From Sinohyriopsis cumingii (lineage: Eukaryota; Mollusca; Bivalvia; Unionida; Unionidae), in assembly GCA_028554795.2 (NCBI GenBank), contig JAPYKE020000263.1, positions 1,815,001-1,879,000 of the forward strand: 64,000 nucleotides of DNA. The letters run 5' to 3'. A model generated the notes under the pieces. That model did no database searches, was not told where the DNA came from, and was given only the letters and a program-made list of their open reading frames with translations. Of the stretch, positions 1 to 12,148 are shown piece by piece; positions within the stretch are counted from its first letter, which is position 1, and every line of letters starts with the position of its first letter. Both the position numbers and the translations under genes were made by a program.

Positions 1-13
1 CTTTCCTTTATAG

Positions 14-3000
14 GTCATTGATGTCATGGGGCTGCCATCACATTTTCAGACCTCGGGAGTTTTCAAGTGCCCTGCCGAAGGAGTTTACAAGTTTCAGGTC
101 TATTCACTGACTACCAGTGGCAAACGAATCTGGCTAGAGCTGTACAGAAATGAAGAATTGGTCGCATCGATGTATGGATACACTCCGGATAATTACGCCG
201 CAGCAGGCAACGCTGTGATACTGTTTCTCACAGAAGGAGATGCGATTTTCGTCAAGACACGTGACCAATATGATGTAATGTTGTTCGGTACCCCCGATGA
301 AATTTATACTACGTTCAGCGGCGTGCGAATGCCAAATAGCGGAGTGGCAGGTAGCAATTCCTCTAAAATTGAAATGATATGGCAAAGTGCTAAAGTTCTC
401 AATACGTGTTACATTTATGTAATAATTGTTTGAATATGTCTGCCTCGAGGGATTCGAAATAGCTTATTGTTTGTGTATTTCCTCAGATATTGAGATATAT
501 TAATAGTTTATTGGATGTTGCTTTAGGTTCTCTCTGGGCTTTTGTATTTCGAGTATATATTTTTTGTTTTGTTAAATAGTTTCATCTCTTGACAGCGAGC
601 TTGGAACATTGGAAAACTTTTTCTACTACTTAATTACTTCTTTTCTTTCTTTATCTATATATGATTACCGATTTTTTAAAAACATCTCTGTCACACAGTA
701 ATCTTTTTTTTAAATCTTATATGACAACTTATATTTTTATTTTATTACCAATTTGTTTATATTAAGAAACATCAGCCTTCATCAATAGAGTTAGAAAGTC
801 TGACATTATAATTTGTTTTCTTTCAGCATCAAATGGATATAAGGACGACATCTCATTTTCTGCAACTTTGTCTGAAAACAAGGTCTTCCAACAAGGTTCC
901 ACCATCTTGTATAACAAAGTTTTACTGAATCGAGGCAATGGATATAATATTTATGGAGGAATTTTTACGGCCCCTGTCCATGGAATTTACATTTTCCATT
1001 TTTTCTCCCTGGCTGATAAAGACTCCGAAATATGGCAGGAATTATATCATAACAACGACTACGTGTGTGCACTTTATGGGCGTACACTCTCGGAGTTTGC
1101 AGCGGCCGGAAACACCGCCATTGTGCACCTGAGATCCGGGGATATTGTGCAGATAAAAGCCAGGCAGAACAATACAGTGTATGGGCAACAAGATCAGCTC
1201 TACAGTACATTCTCTGGTGCCCTAATAATCAGAGAGTCACCAAACATACCGCGTAAGTTGATTTGTTTAATAATAAAAGTGAAAAGAAAATATATAATAT
1301 AGAAGACAAATCTTAAGTTTTTCAATATCCACAATTCTGTATTTGATCTTGTCTGGAATACTGAGTGACCTTCATATGGTAGTAAAGTCATCACTTTCTG
1401 CATATAATGAAGCTTGATGTTCTAACAATATTTTAATGGATTACAAATTAAAATGTGGTATTTCAAACGATTGCCTTAATGTTACAACTGATGTGGAGGG
1501 AAACTTAAATAGCACTACATATTCTTTCATACGTCTCCTTTTTGCAGTGAGTTCCAGGATGATTGCTTTCTCTGTCGGCCTATCAACAAGTACTGTAGTA
1601 TCAGCAAACTCGAAGGTTATGTTTGACCAAATCTTCATAAATGTAAAACACACATATAACCAACGAACAGGAGATTTCACAGCTCCAAGAGATGGATTTT
1701 ATGAGTTCAACGTGCATGCGCTGGGTCAGTCTGGGAGTCCAATTTGGCTTGAATTATTCCATAATTATAAGTAAGTTTCAATATTAGCTTTTTCTTAAAA
1801 CAAGTAAGAAAATAACAGCAATGACGAATATTACATTGTTATAAGTTACTTGATTTTGACTTCATCATCATCGTTACTATTTCCATCATTGTCATCATCG
1901 TGGACAATGTTTATGTTGTCATCACACCACAATTGCTATCAGCATCAGCTGTAGCTGAAATATAAATTGATTTATCTGTATGTGACTACATATTTGTATT
2001 AAGAAACGCTACAGAGGAGATTTTACATAGTTAAATTAAGCAATGTTTTTGTATTAATATTTTCACCAGTTTTCTACCACTATGAAATAAAAGTTATACA
2101 GTTTCAGTTCCAGTTTTGTGGGATTATGCAATTTACCTTATATATACAGCGGCAGGGGGCAAAAGCACCAGCCGCTGAGAAATAGAAATAACCAAAGGCC
2201 TTGTAGGAAAATACTTTAACGCGGACTATGCTGAACCATACTAGTGTTTGAGTCTGTGTTTCCTAAACAAACATCGGTAGTTTGTATTTAATCGTGTACC
2301 ATGTATATATCTTTGTGGAGATACTTTTGTATGCTTTTTAATGTCAAAACGACAATAAAACAGTAGGGGAGCATACCGTTTATATTGAGAAGTAAATTAC
2401 CCCGAAACATTTTAGGCAAAATATTTTAGAGCTGGGTCAGCCCATCCAAACCATTTATTGACCATGTGTTTCTGTCCCATACTAAAAAATAGAAGTGACC
2501 AAACACAAGAATTTATTAATCGAGTTGATAGATCATTTTAGCATTTAAACCTGTTGATAGATAGTTACCAAACCGTAAACCAATATTTTTTTAACTGACG
2601 CTCCATTTTCTAATTGATAAATTAAATGCAGTAAATGAAAAATCATGTAATTTATGGAAGCCATCCATATTAAAAAGACGGATTAATAAAACTACTTGTG
2701 TCAAATCTATGGTTTTTCGTGCACTTAGATACCTGCTGGCGGTTTTGTTCAGAACATTTCTTTTTGCGAGCGATCAAATATTTTGTAAGATACTTCACAC
2801 GTATTATCATAATGCATCTTAAATGTTTATCTGATATTACTCCTACTGCAATGCGTATGTTCATTAATAAAAGAATAGTGCGAACATCTGGGTCTATTAT
2901 ATTTAATTGATGAGCCATGACGTTTAATATTTAGGAACCTTAACTCATTTACTAATGAACTATGTTGCCAATGTGAATTATGATGTCTGAGGCAAGTTGA

Positions 3001-4108
3001 CCCACTTACAGTTGTGTTTTTCATACTTACTATAATACTTACATTTCATTCTTGCCTCCTTTTATTATTTATGTGTATGTACGTATGCTAAGTTATACCA
3101 TTCAGCCTTATGTCGTAGCTGTTTTCCTTATGTAATATGGATACACGCAACGTTGGCAATAGTTACCCATCCATTAATTACATTTTTCTTTTTTCGCTTC
3201 TGCTTCTATCATACTACATTTTATGCAATTATTACACTTTCTCGTGTGCTATCAAAAATATGCAAAATAATGTTTTCAAATATACCATTAAAAACTAACC
3301 ATGCAACATAACATTATATGCAGCATACTAAAGCCATTCCTTTTCATACATCTGATTCATAATGAGATCAGTCACAATTTTCCTACATGCACTTACACGT
3401 TGCGTCCTCTATTGGCACTTACACGTTGCGTTCTCTATTGGCACTTACACGTTGCGTTCTCTATTGGCACTTACAGGTTGCGTTCTCGATTGGCACTTAC
3501 ACGTTGCGTCCTCTATTGGCACTTAAACGTTGCGTTCTCGATTGGCACTTACACGTTGCGTTCTCTATTGGCACTTACACGTTGCGTTCTCGATTGACAC
3601 TTACACGTTGCGTTCTCTTTTGGCACTTACACGTTGCGTTCTCGATTGGCACTTACACGTTGCGTCCTCTATTGGCACTTTTTAAAGGACAAATCGGATT
3701 CTTGTATCAGTTAAAACTTAGTTTGGAGAGGTAATCCGTCTTGAAACTAGGGGTTACACAGAACAATAACGAACCACTTAACAATTAAAAGTTACAACAA
3801 ATATTTATTTGAACGTTCTGTAACGTTTAGCTCTTAGAAAATTGTAATAAAGTTGCTACTTCGCATTCTGTACCATAAATACGACTATTTCATTTATTTC
3901 TTTTTCCTCCTTTATCAGGTATATAGTGTCTTTGTACAGTCTGGTTCCAGAAAGGTATGGATCCACAGGTAATTCTGCAGTCATCCGACTTTACTCTGGT
4001 GATGTTGTTTACGTCAAGACACGATACGATAGGAATTCAGCTTTGTACGGCGGTCCCAAGAACATATACTGCACGTTCTCTGGTTACCTTGTCTCGTCCA
4101 CACCTTAA
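14..4108 (+). CDS. Multi-C1q-domain protein gene, 3' part (four exons)
   Basis: Exons 14-350, 827-1252, 1548-1770 and 3919-4108 are joined by GT-AG introns whose phases agree (1, 1, 2), giving 391 residues to a TAA stop. Exon 1 encodes most of one C1q domain (GVYKFQVYSL, IWLELYRN, GNAVILFL, FSG). Exon 2 holds a complete domain (ISFSATLS to TFSGALI). Exons 3-4 hold a third domain, split after HNYK. C1q-domain proteins are secreted trimeric recognition lectins; in molluscs they are a large innate-immunity family. An acceptor (cctttatag) directly before position 14 shows that more exons, including any signal peptide, lie outside the window. A poly(A) signal AATAAA lies at 4381. The exon assembly is inferred from splice sites and phase, without transcript data. 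Confidence 0.88.
3390..3690. repeat. 26-bp minisatellite in the last C1q intron
   Basis: About eleven head-to-tail copies of a 26-bp unit (core CACTTACACGTTGCG followed by TYCTCTATTGG). Because 26 is not a multiple of 3, the array keeps several frames open and creates spurious reading frames. It lies inside intron 1771-3918. Confidence 0.95.
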
Positions 4109-6298
4109 GGTATATCTATGGTTGGCTGACGAGATAAATATAAGTCTGTTTTGACATACTTTAATATATATTTTGAAATACCAATTGCATTAATTTCCTT
4201 GCAAATTTTGTGATATTTTTATAGCTTAGAAATATCAGTGTTTAAAACAAAAATGTTAGTACTCTAAACTTTGTCTCCTGTAAAGGAGATCTCTCTAGAA
4301 TATTCTGAATTCAAATGACGTTACCTGAAAACATCACTTGGATATTATAACTGGAAGTTTCACATGCATGTACGAAAGAAAATAAAGATAAGAATATTTG
4401 TACATTTTTAGATTTGCTATTGCAGAGTAGCAACTAAAACTCTGCTGGAAGCTAACTATATATTAAAAATGAAGTGTCGTATATGTATATATATGCAGAC
4501 AAATAAATCTTTTAATATTGTTCTTTCTCCTGGATAGTGTTGCTCAGAAAAATGGCACATGAGCTTTTAAACCAAATTATTGTCATCACATACATCTAAG
4601 ACTAAAATATTTTCGCATTTGTCGGACGAACAAAATTGTTAGATTTTCTAACATTTGTATACATTTACATCTATCCTAATTTTGTGTCGTTGCCATATTT
4701 CCCACATCTTTAGCCATCCAATGCGGATGAGCTCGGATGTCACTCCACTCAACTTTTAAAGCCCCAATAACCAATGAACCAATTAAACAAAAGTGGCGGT
4801 ATTAGGACAGAATTCAATATACTAATTATAGGATGGACAATATTAATATTTTAATATCATAGATAATATATTGTTGTTAATACTTCAACGCATAACGCGC
4901 ATACATATATCTTAATTAAATTCAATGAAACGCATACTTACAATGTTTCACTTGAGGGCAGCCATTTCACTCTTAAGCATAAAAGGAATTCTCCTGTTAA
5001 ATGCACAATGAAAATAATTCATATTTCGATAGCTTTGGTAGTATACATACATTTACTGACTTACACATAATATTATTTATATACATATTATTTCGTTATA
5101 AATCTATTAAGAAATAGATTAAATTTAGGACTTACACCAATAAAATGAAATTAATATGATATATGTACTGTATTTGTCATCCGGCATATCATCCCTTTAT
5201 ATTCACACATTTTATCACCCTTTATATCCCATCATCACTGCCTGGTTGTATTCAGAGTTTCCTTGCAAACAGGTATCGCATGTTTATTTGTATTAGAATT
5301 ACAATAAACTTACTATTCAAAATCATATTTAATATCCTTTTAAAATGGAGCTTTTGATTTTCAAATAAATCAGCTTTCTAATTTTGTTTAAAAAAATAAT
5401 TAAAAAAGAACTTTGCTTGAAACCTACTGAAAAAATATGTTACATTCACTATTATGTGAATATACCCTAAAACAACATAAGTGACTATATTCCTAATACA
5501 TTTGCTGTCTATTCAATGTCCGGGATTTCACCTTCTTAAGCACGAATTAATTAAAGAATATATTCTTTTTACCGTTCACTTATCTAAACAGTCCAGTATT
5601 TAGTGCGAAAGTGTATTGGCACTTTGTATGTCCAATGAATAATTGAAATAACTAAATACTTTCCAATAATAAATGCACACAATTAAAAGACGGATTCATT
5701 CTCATATATTAAAATAGGAAAAAATAATTCAGCTACTCACTATCGTATGTAAAAAAACCAAGACGCAATAACATAATCAAGATGAGGGGCTATATTTCAT
5801 TCTAACTTGCTTACAACGCCTGGTCCTTTAGCAGTCATTCAAGCAGGAATATGGTAGTCTGATTTTCCAAATATAACAAGAAGAAAGCCAATGACCTGAA
5901 TTCAAATCACATCTAAGTCGTAAACAAGAACCTTCCAGGGTCGAAAGGCTACGTAAACATATTTACTCAAATTTAAATACAACCATGGATCTATGTAATG
6001 TTATTTGCAAGAGTCACCCCCTGCAATATACAATCTGAACAAAAGTGACACACACACAATATAGATGTACATAACACCTCCAAAGAGCGATTCTGACAAT
6101 AAAGCTTACTTTTCCACATTAGTCAAACATACATACAACTAAATTGCATAGGAATGTGTCTTGTGAATGACACAAACATTATACAAAAAAATCAATATAG
6201 TGCGTCTGCAGTAACATTAACTTTTCCCTTAATGTCTCTAATTTTATTGCTGTATTCTGCAGTATTAAACTCTAACCCAACAATTCCTGAATTTTGTC
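4109..6298. other. AT-rich intergenic DNA
   Basis: The 3' UTR and AATAAA (4381) of the C1q gene lie at the left. Beyond that I see only AT-rich sequence with no convincing coding region or repeat. Confidence 0.6.
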
Positions 6299-6760
6299 TT
6301 ACATTGTGTTAGTGAAAGAAACGGAATTGTGATCACTAATTACAACAATCGGATAAGGAGCGGAATTAATATACACTTCATAGTATTGCGAAATCCATGA
6401 AGCCAAACATTCATTCTCGATTGTGGAGTAATTTCTCTGGTGCATGTTTAATTTTTTTAGAACAATAGCACACTGTCTGTTCCACCCCATTTTATCTTTA
6501 TGAATCAATACTCCACTAAACTCTACATCACTTGCATCAACAGTTATTTTAAATAATCGACAGGAGTCTGGAGCTGGAAAAAAAACTGGTGCACTCTTAC
6601 GAATGGTCTTTAATGTATCCATAGCCTCCTGACATTTTTCAGACCAATAAAACTCTGTTTATAACTCAACAAAATGGTCTGCGATTTATCAATTATGGAA
6701 TATAAGCCACAATTTTCGATAATATCCATCCATACCAAAAAAATCTATTCAGATTTTTTC
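6299..6760 (-). pseudogene. Ty3/gypsy-type RNase H remnant
   Basis: Read on the minus strand, the segment gives a retroelement RNase H-like stretch: the motif FKITVDASDVEFSGVL with the catalytic Asp, then KLNMHQRNYSTIENECLA and VVISDHN. These match the RT-RNaseH region of Ty3/gypsy elements. Upstream codons (FYWSEKCQEAMDTLK) are typical of the same region. No intact polyprotein is left. Its RT half lies at 7375-7590 on the same strand, separated by an inserted LINE tail. Confidence 0.8.
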
Positions 6761-6764
6761 TAAT

Positions 6765-7370
6765 AATAATAATTATAATAACAATAATAATAATAATGAG
6801 GACTTTGTATAGCGTCTAAACTTTAGAAGCTCTAAGCGCTTTACAACATTAGACAACACCTATAACATAAAAAACATATATAATGATATGATTACAAAAA
6901 GCAAACACCATGAAATTCGAAAAAATAAAAAAACATGCTCAGAATATTTAAGGTTGGAAACATTATTAGGTCTTTAAGTTTGTTCTTGCAGTCGAAATAA
7001 GTGAGTTTTAAGAGCACTCTTGAATGGGATCACTGTGTCTTTGTGTCTAAGTTCTGTGGGCAATTCATTCCACGTTGCTGGACCCTGGTATGCAAAAAAA
7101 CGTTGTCCATATGCCTTCGTTGTCATAGTGGGAATAATGACTATACGATTGTCAGAAGAGGAGCGTAAGTATCTTGCTGGTGTATACACATGGGTGAGGT
7201 CGGAGAAGTATTTTGGACTAGATGGAGTCCGTCAGTGAAACGTAGCACAGAGAACAAATTCTGTGTTGGATTCTGGATCGAATGGATAGCCTGTGTAGGG
7301 TATAGAACAGCGGCGAGGTGTGCTCTGATCGTGGTACTCTAAGTATGATCCGAGCAGCAGTGTTTTGAAC
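6765..7370 (-). mobile_element. Non-LTR retrotransposon 3' end nested in the gypsy remnant
   Basis: A minus-strand reading frame (7189-6974) has the standard C-terminal tail of LINE reverse transcriptases: YTPARYLRSSSDNR, then FFAYQGPATWNELPTELR and a final FKSALKTHLF. It is followed by a short 3' UTR containing AGCGCTTTACA and an imperfect (ATT/ATA)n tail at 6765-6796. The element is 5'-truncated; its upstream limit near 7220-7370 is approximate. Confidence 0.75.
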
Positions 7371-7374
7371 ATTT

Positions 7375-7590
7375 TTATAGGCACTGGGAATTCAGAGATA
7401 GCCTTGGCCTAAACTCTTGAGGTTCAACTTGACCTTGTCCCACAACATGTCCTATAAATGTAACACAAGCACGGCAATACTCACATTCACTTAAATTATC
7501 AAATATCCAAATGTTTCCCAGGTGATCTTTTAAAGATGGCGTTGTAATGGACGATGTCATCGATATAAACATCACCGTTATGTAGAGCAA
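7375..7590 (-). pseudogene. Ty3/gypsy-type reverse transcriptase remnant
   Basis: On the minus strand the frame reads like the RT palm/connection region of a Ty3/gypsy polyprotein: SLKDHLGNIWIFDNL, VTFIGHVVGQGQV. A frameshift then leads to AISEFPVP, the usual following motif. It is collinear with the RNase H remnant at 6299-6760, so both are one broken element. Confidence 0.75.
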
Positions 7591-7811
7591 ATGTTATTAT
7601 GTTCACGGAAACTAGTGCACGAGAGTGATACACATAGTCATGACAAAGGTTTAAGTACTCTTCAAAAAGTGATTAGGGATAGAAGATGTTTCATTATGTT
7701 TGAAGTTGTAGAAATCTTGACAGTGATTCCACTAGTGTGCAATTGCTTCAGTTACAATGAGTTCCTTCGGTTTCTACATAACCTGTTAAATAGCTCTCCA
7801 GCTTTCTTTGT

Positions 7812-8067
7812 GGTTGTTGTTGTTGTTGTTTTGTTTAACGCCATTTTTCAGCACAAGATAGGCTATACATGGTGGCTAGTATTAATGGTGGCGGAAGAAC
7901 TCGGGAAAATCCTGGAAAGAACCACCGACCCACGAGTAGCTACTAGCAAGCTTTCTCACATACCAACATAGGCCGAACCCGCTACTCGAACGCACGGAGA
8001 CAGAATAGAGATGGCTGTGATCCGTAACGGTGAGCGCTTTAGACCACTCGGCCACTCTGGGCCCCTC
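7812..8067 (-). mobile_element. tRNA-derived SINE, family B
   Basis: The minus strand starts with a tRNA-like head: A box TGGCCGAGTGG (8054-8044) and a B-box-like GTTCGAGTAGC (7991-7981). It ends in an (AAC)n tail (7813-7830). The pol III boxes identify a SINE rather than a functional tRNA, since no cloverleaf with acceptor stem can be closed. Confidence 0.7.
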
Positions 8068-8490
8068 TTTCTTTGTGGACCAGCATGCAAATGTATTGCC
8101 AAGATGTGAAAATGTGAGCGAAGAATAATGTTGCGGAACCTTAAGCCAGTCAGTGTGATTTTTAAACATTTCAAATAAATTTAATTGTAGATAACTTGAA
8201 AACCGTTTCATTTTGCCGTATCATTTTGAAGTTTTATAGTTCTCAAGCCTGATAGGTACATTCATTTGGAAGAGTCATATACACTTTTTGGACAAGAATG
8301 TCATATGCCATGAATTTGTTTTGAATTTAGTTGCGGAGCAGGTGTACTATAAGAATTCATTGGGAGTTTTGTTACTTTGGTACGACTCGTTATCTTTTTA
8401 AAGCTTCAGAATCAAATAATTATTGTATGTCTCTTCCTTTTTATTTAATTGATATAGTATTGCCAAAATATATGAATGGTCACGTAACTC

Positions 8491-8527
<37 letters not shown>

Positions 8528-9066
8528 AAAATACAGTAAATTCAAGAAAAATCATGAATCAATAGACAAGGGAGAGTGTGGGTCATGCTGATATAAATGA
8601 AAACGCCTTGCATATGCATCCAAAGTAAACGAAAGAAACATGAACTGTGACAACGGCGTCAAAGCAAAAATACATTCTGAACCTTTCCTCCCAGATATGC
8701 GAAATCCTAAATCACTTTGTTGTTGTTACAGTCCTTGCAGTTTGGGACCCTAATTTTAGTAGTACGACTGATATGGAAGGAACAGAACTAATTTCTTAAT
8801 ATAACTTCAACATATATTGACGACATAACAGAACTACTCACTAGGTCTACATATATTCTTTATGAGTAGGCGTAAAACCATTCATCTATATATCGATTCA
8901 TCGACGCATTTGCTGCAAAGATACACAAATCCATACAAGGGATAAAGAATCGATACAAAACGATACTTACGGTATGCAAGTTATTTCAATTTTCAGCTGT
9001 CATAAATATTTATTATTAGTTTGCCTTGTTATTCTTTAAATTCATAATTCTTCTGAACAGCATTTG
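8068..9066. other. Intergenic DNA with (ATT)n tract
   Basis: No coding region seen. A perfect (ATT)n microsatellite lies at about 8489-8526. Confidence 0.6.
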
Positions 9067-9366
9067 CAGGCACAAACACTCTGATGCGTGAGGTCGCAGG
9101 TTCGAATCCAGACTGAGTCATACTAAACCTTATATAAAATGGTATGAACAGCTGCCTCCATAGGCGCTTAGCATTAAGAAGCTAGTGTTAGGACTGGTCG
9201 GTCTGGTGTCCGGATAATGTGACTGGGTAGGACATCATGATGCATGCCTTCGACATGATGCTCCAGTGCCAGACATCACAATCAACGGCCACACAGCAGA
9301 CATCGTAGCGATATGACTGAAATATTGTTAAAGCTATGTTAAAAATCCAATCACACACACAGTCAC
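9067..9366 (+). mobile_element. tRNA-derived SINE, family A (diverged copy)
   Basis: Shares the family-A body with copies at 23401, 27135, 49403 and 60846 (GTGTTAGGACTGGTCGG; GACATCGTAGCGATATGACT) and has a B box GGTTCGAATCC at 9099-9109. The A-box end is degraded. It ends in a CA-rich tail. Confidence 0.85.
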
Positions 9367-10191
9367 AAACACACACACACACTTGGTATTAGCAAAAACG
9401 AAAACGACTATTGAGAATACACTAGTATACTAGGACAAAATGTGGTGCTGTGCGGTAAGCAAATAAACTAGTGTATTCCTAGCATGGAAAGTAACAATTT
9501 CTATCCCTCCCAAGTTCAGTTACTAAATAAGGTAGACTAATTTGCTTTATTATTAATAGCATGGCATTGGTCCCAATGATCAAAAAGGTAAGGTATGTTA
9601 AGATATGTATAACTTCCAAGCAGTTAATTACAACTAGTTGTAAGAAAGCAAAAACAAAACAATTTTCAGTCCATGCTGCATTTGATCAAGATAAGACCGG
9701 TTCTATGAAATACCAGAACGAATTTAAGTGGATCTCTATTTTTTTTTTTAAAATGGAAAACGACGTGTAAATATATCTATCCAGTAAAGAGAAAACTATA
9801 TAACCAACCACATAAAGAAAGCAAATATGGTTGTAAACAATAAAACGTAAAAATTTAGAAACGTATTTTGCAGTAAGAACAAGTATTTGTCTAGACGTGG
9901 TGATTTCTATGTTGCAGATGTATTTCGTTACAAAGGGAACCGATCACCTTCATTAACCTATGGAATCTGATCAGGATAAATCATATACAATGACGTGTTT
10001 GCATGTTAGTGATTAATACCAGAAAAACACATTGTTTTCTACTCCCCATCCATTTAGTAATAGGCAGCTGAGAGGGCGCGCTTGTTAATTATCAAACATT
10101 TCGATATTGTTTGTGAGGTCTTATCCCAACGCACAATATATCAGAATCTGTAAAAAGTGATCCACTGATAAATTCTAGTTAGCCACTCGTA
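9367..10191. other. Intergenic DNA
   Basis: CA microsatellite at the SINE tail, then AT-rich sequence. No gene recognised. Confidence 0.55.
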
Positions 10192-10720
10192 AGTAGTAAC
10201 GTGGGGCGATATAGCGACAATGGGAATTAGCATTAAAATACCCCTTGGGCCTGTATAGCGACAATGGAAAATTAACATTGAGAAAAATCGTGGGCCTGTA
10301 TAGCGACAAGGGGAATTAACATGGGAATAAATTGTGGGCCTGTATAGCGACAAGGGGAATTAACATGGAGAAAAATCGTGGGCCTGTATAGCGACAAGGG
10401 GAATTTGACATGGAGAAAACCATTGGGCCACTCTAGCGACAATGGGAAATTAACATGGGAATATATTTTGGGTCTGTTGAGCGACAAGGGAAATTAACAT
10501 GGGGAATAAATCGTGGGTCTGTTGAGCGACAAGAGAAATTTAACATGGGAAACATTGCTGGGTCACTCTTGGGACAAGGGGAATTGAACATGGGAATAGA
10601 GTGTGGGTCTGTCTAGGGACTAGGGGAATTTAACATATGGAAACTGAACATGGTGGGTCTGTATAGCGTCAAGGGGAATTGAACATGGTGGGATTGTCTA
10701 GGGACAATGATGGTAGAGGG
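10192..10720 (+). repeat. Polinton-1 left terminal repeat, expanded tandem array
   Basis: About ten degenerate units of roughly 45-57 bp, each carrying a core like TAGCGACAAGGGGAATTAACATGG. The same units, in fewer copies, form the Polinton-2 TIRs. Short frames on the minus strand here are repeat artefacts. Confidence 0.85.
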
Positions 10721-11402
10721 TCAAACACAACAGAGACAGAGACATACATACACTAGTACAAGCGTGAGATTTATATATAAAGCATTACCAAGACCTGAAA
10801 TCTTGATGGGGTGTTCAAAAATTTGCATAATTGTAATGATGCTATAAATAACTATAATCAAGGAAATGCTCAACGACAAAAATGGATGTGACTAAAAGTA
10901 ACGCTAAAATGACGAAATTGTCCCAGAATTTAAAGGAAAATAAGCATATCCCCGAAAATTAAGTTACAATGGTTTAGACTAAAATGGATAAAATTAGTAA
11001 CTACGTACAATATCAACTTGTGTGACGATCGTGGATAAACACCCATGTATCTATTTATAGCTATAATCAGCTAAAATTTCTATGAAATCCCACTATCTAT
11101 TTATACTACAACTTGTGGGTTATTCCTTTGGAAAACCCCACTATCTTTTTATAGCCTCATCTTGAGTGACGTTCCTGTTTATGAACTCTAGTACATATGT
11201 ATAGCTGCAACCTGTGGAAAACCCCAAGTCCATATTTATAGTATCAAAATTTCCAGCGTCAGTGACGTCACTGTACTGGAAACTAGGGGATAAATGGCAA
11301 CAGTGTTGCAAGTGGCTGACCTGAATAGGCGCTACCTTAGGTAGGTAGGTAGAATGTATTTGATAGGGATAAAGGGAGTTTTATAGGGACAAACAGAGAC
11401 CA

Positions 11403-11450
<48 letters not shown>

Positions 11451-11588
11451 CACAGAGGGAAGAACAAAAAGCAAACCCAAAATATACTATTCACACAGGG
11501 AAGAGGAAAAACCCAACAAATATACTATCCAGACGTTCTTACACTAACACACACACACACACAACAGATCGAAGAATAAAACCAAAAT
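10721..11588. other. Non-coding subterminal Polinton-1 sequence
   Basis: No protein homology seen. Contains recurrent TATTTATA(G) strings (about 11050-11250), a 14-bp perfect palindrome CAGTGACGTCACTG with a CRE core near 11270, and a (CA)n tract at about 11407-11445. In Polinton-2 the corresponding side carries polymerase and accessory genes, so this segment is a replacement or a highly diverged remainder. Confidence 0.5.
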
Positions 11589-12000
11589 TAAAATATAGTA
11601 TCCATACAAACGTACGCTAACGCGTACAAAGCCCAAATATACTATCCATACAAACGTACGCTACCGCATACAAACCCCAAATATGCTATCCACACAAACG
11701 TACGCGAAGGCATCCAAACCCCAAATATACCATCCACACAAACGTACGCGAAGGCATCCAAACCCCAAATATACTATCCACACAAACGTACGCGAACGCA
11801 TACAAACCCCAAATATACTATCCACACAACGTCGCTAACGCGTACATACCCCAAATATACTATCCACACAACGTCGCTAACGCATAAAATCCCCAAATAT
11901 ACTATCCACACAACGTCGCTAACGCATACAAACCCCAAATATACTATCCACACGACGTCGCTAACGCATACAAACCCCAAATATACTATCCACACACGGG
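11589..12000. repeat. 44/42-bp tandem repeat in Polinton-1
   Basis: About nine units marked by CCAAATATACTATCCACAC and CGTACGCKAACGCATAC. Copies of the anchor start at 11633, 11677, 11721, 11765 and 11809 (44-bp spacing), then 11851, 11893, 11935 and 11977 (42-bp spacing). Related units occur between genes of Polinton-2 (33100-33650). A long minus-strand frame across the array is an artefact. Confidence 0.9.
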
Positions 12001-12049
12001 AGGAAGAAGAAGAAAAAAAATACAACCAAATATGCGATCTACACAACGT

Positions 12050-12062
12050 ACGCGAACACACA

Positions 12063-12100
<38 letters not shown>

Positions 12101-12130
12101 CACACACACACCCACACACACACAGGGAAG
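12050..12130. repeat. (CA)n microsatellite
   Basis: Imperfect CA dinucleotide array immediately before the first recognisable Polinton-1 gene. Confidence 0.9.
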
Positions 12131-12148
12131 AGGAAAAAACAAACCCCA

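Noticed and set aside
3390..3690. CRISPR-like repeat array
   Set aside because: Contiguous tandem repeat with no unique spacers, in an animal genome.
3301..3734. Two overlapping ~100-residue frames with repeating Leu/Thr/Arg/Cys motifs
   Set aside because: Both are translations of the 26-bp minisatellite inside an intron.
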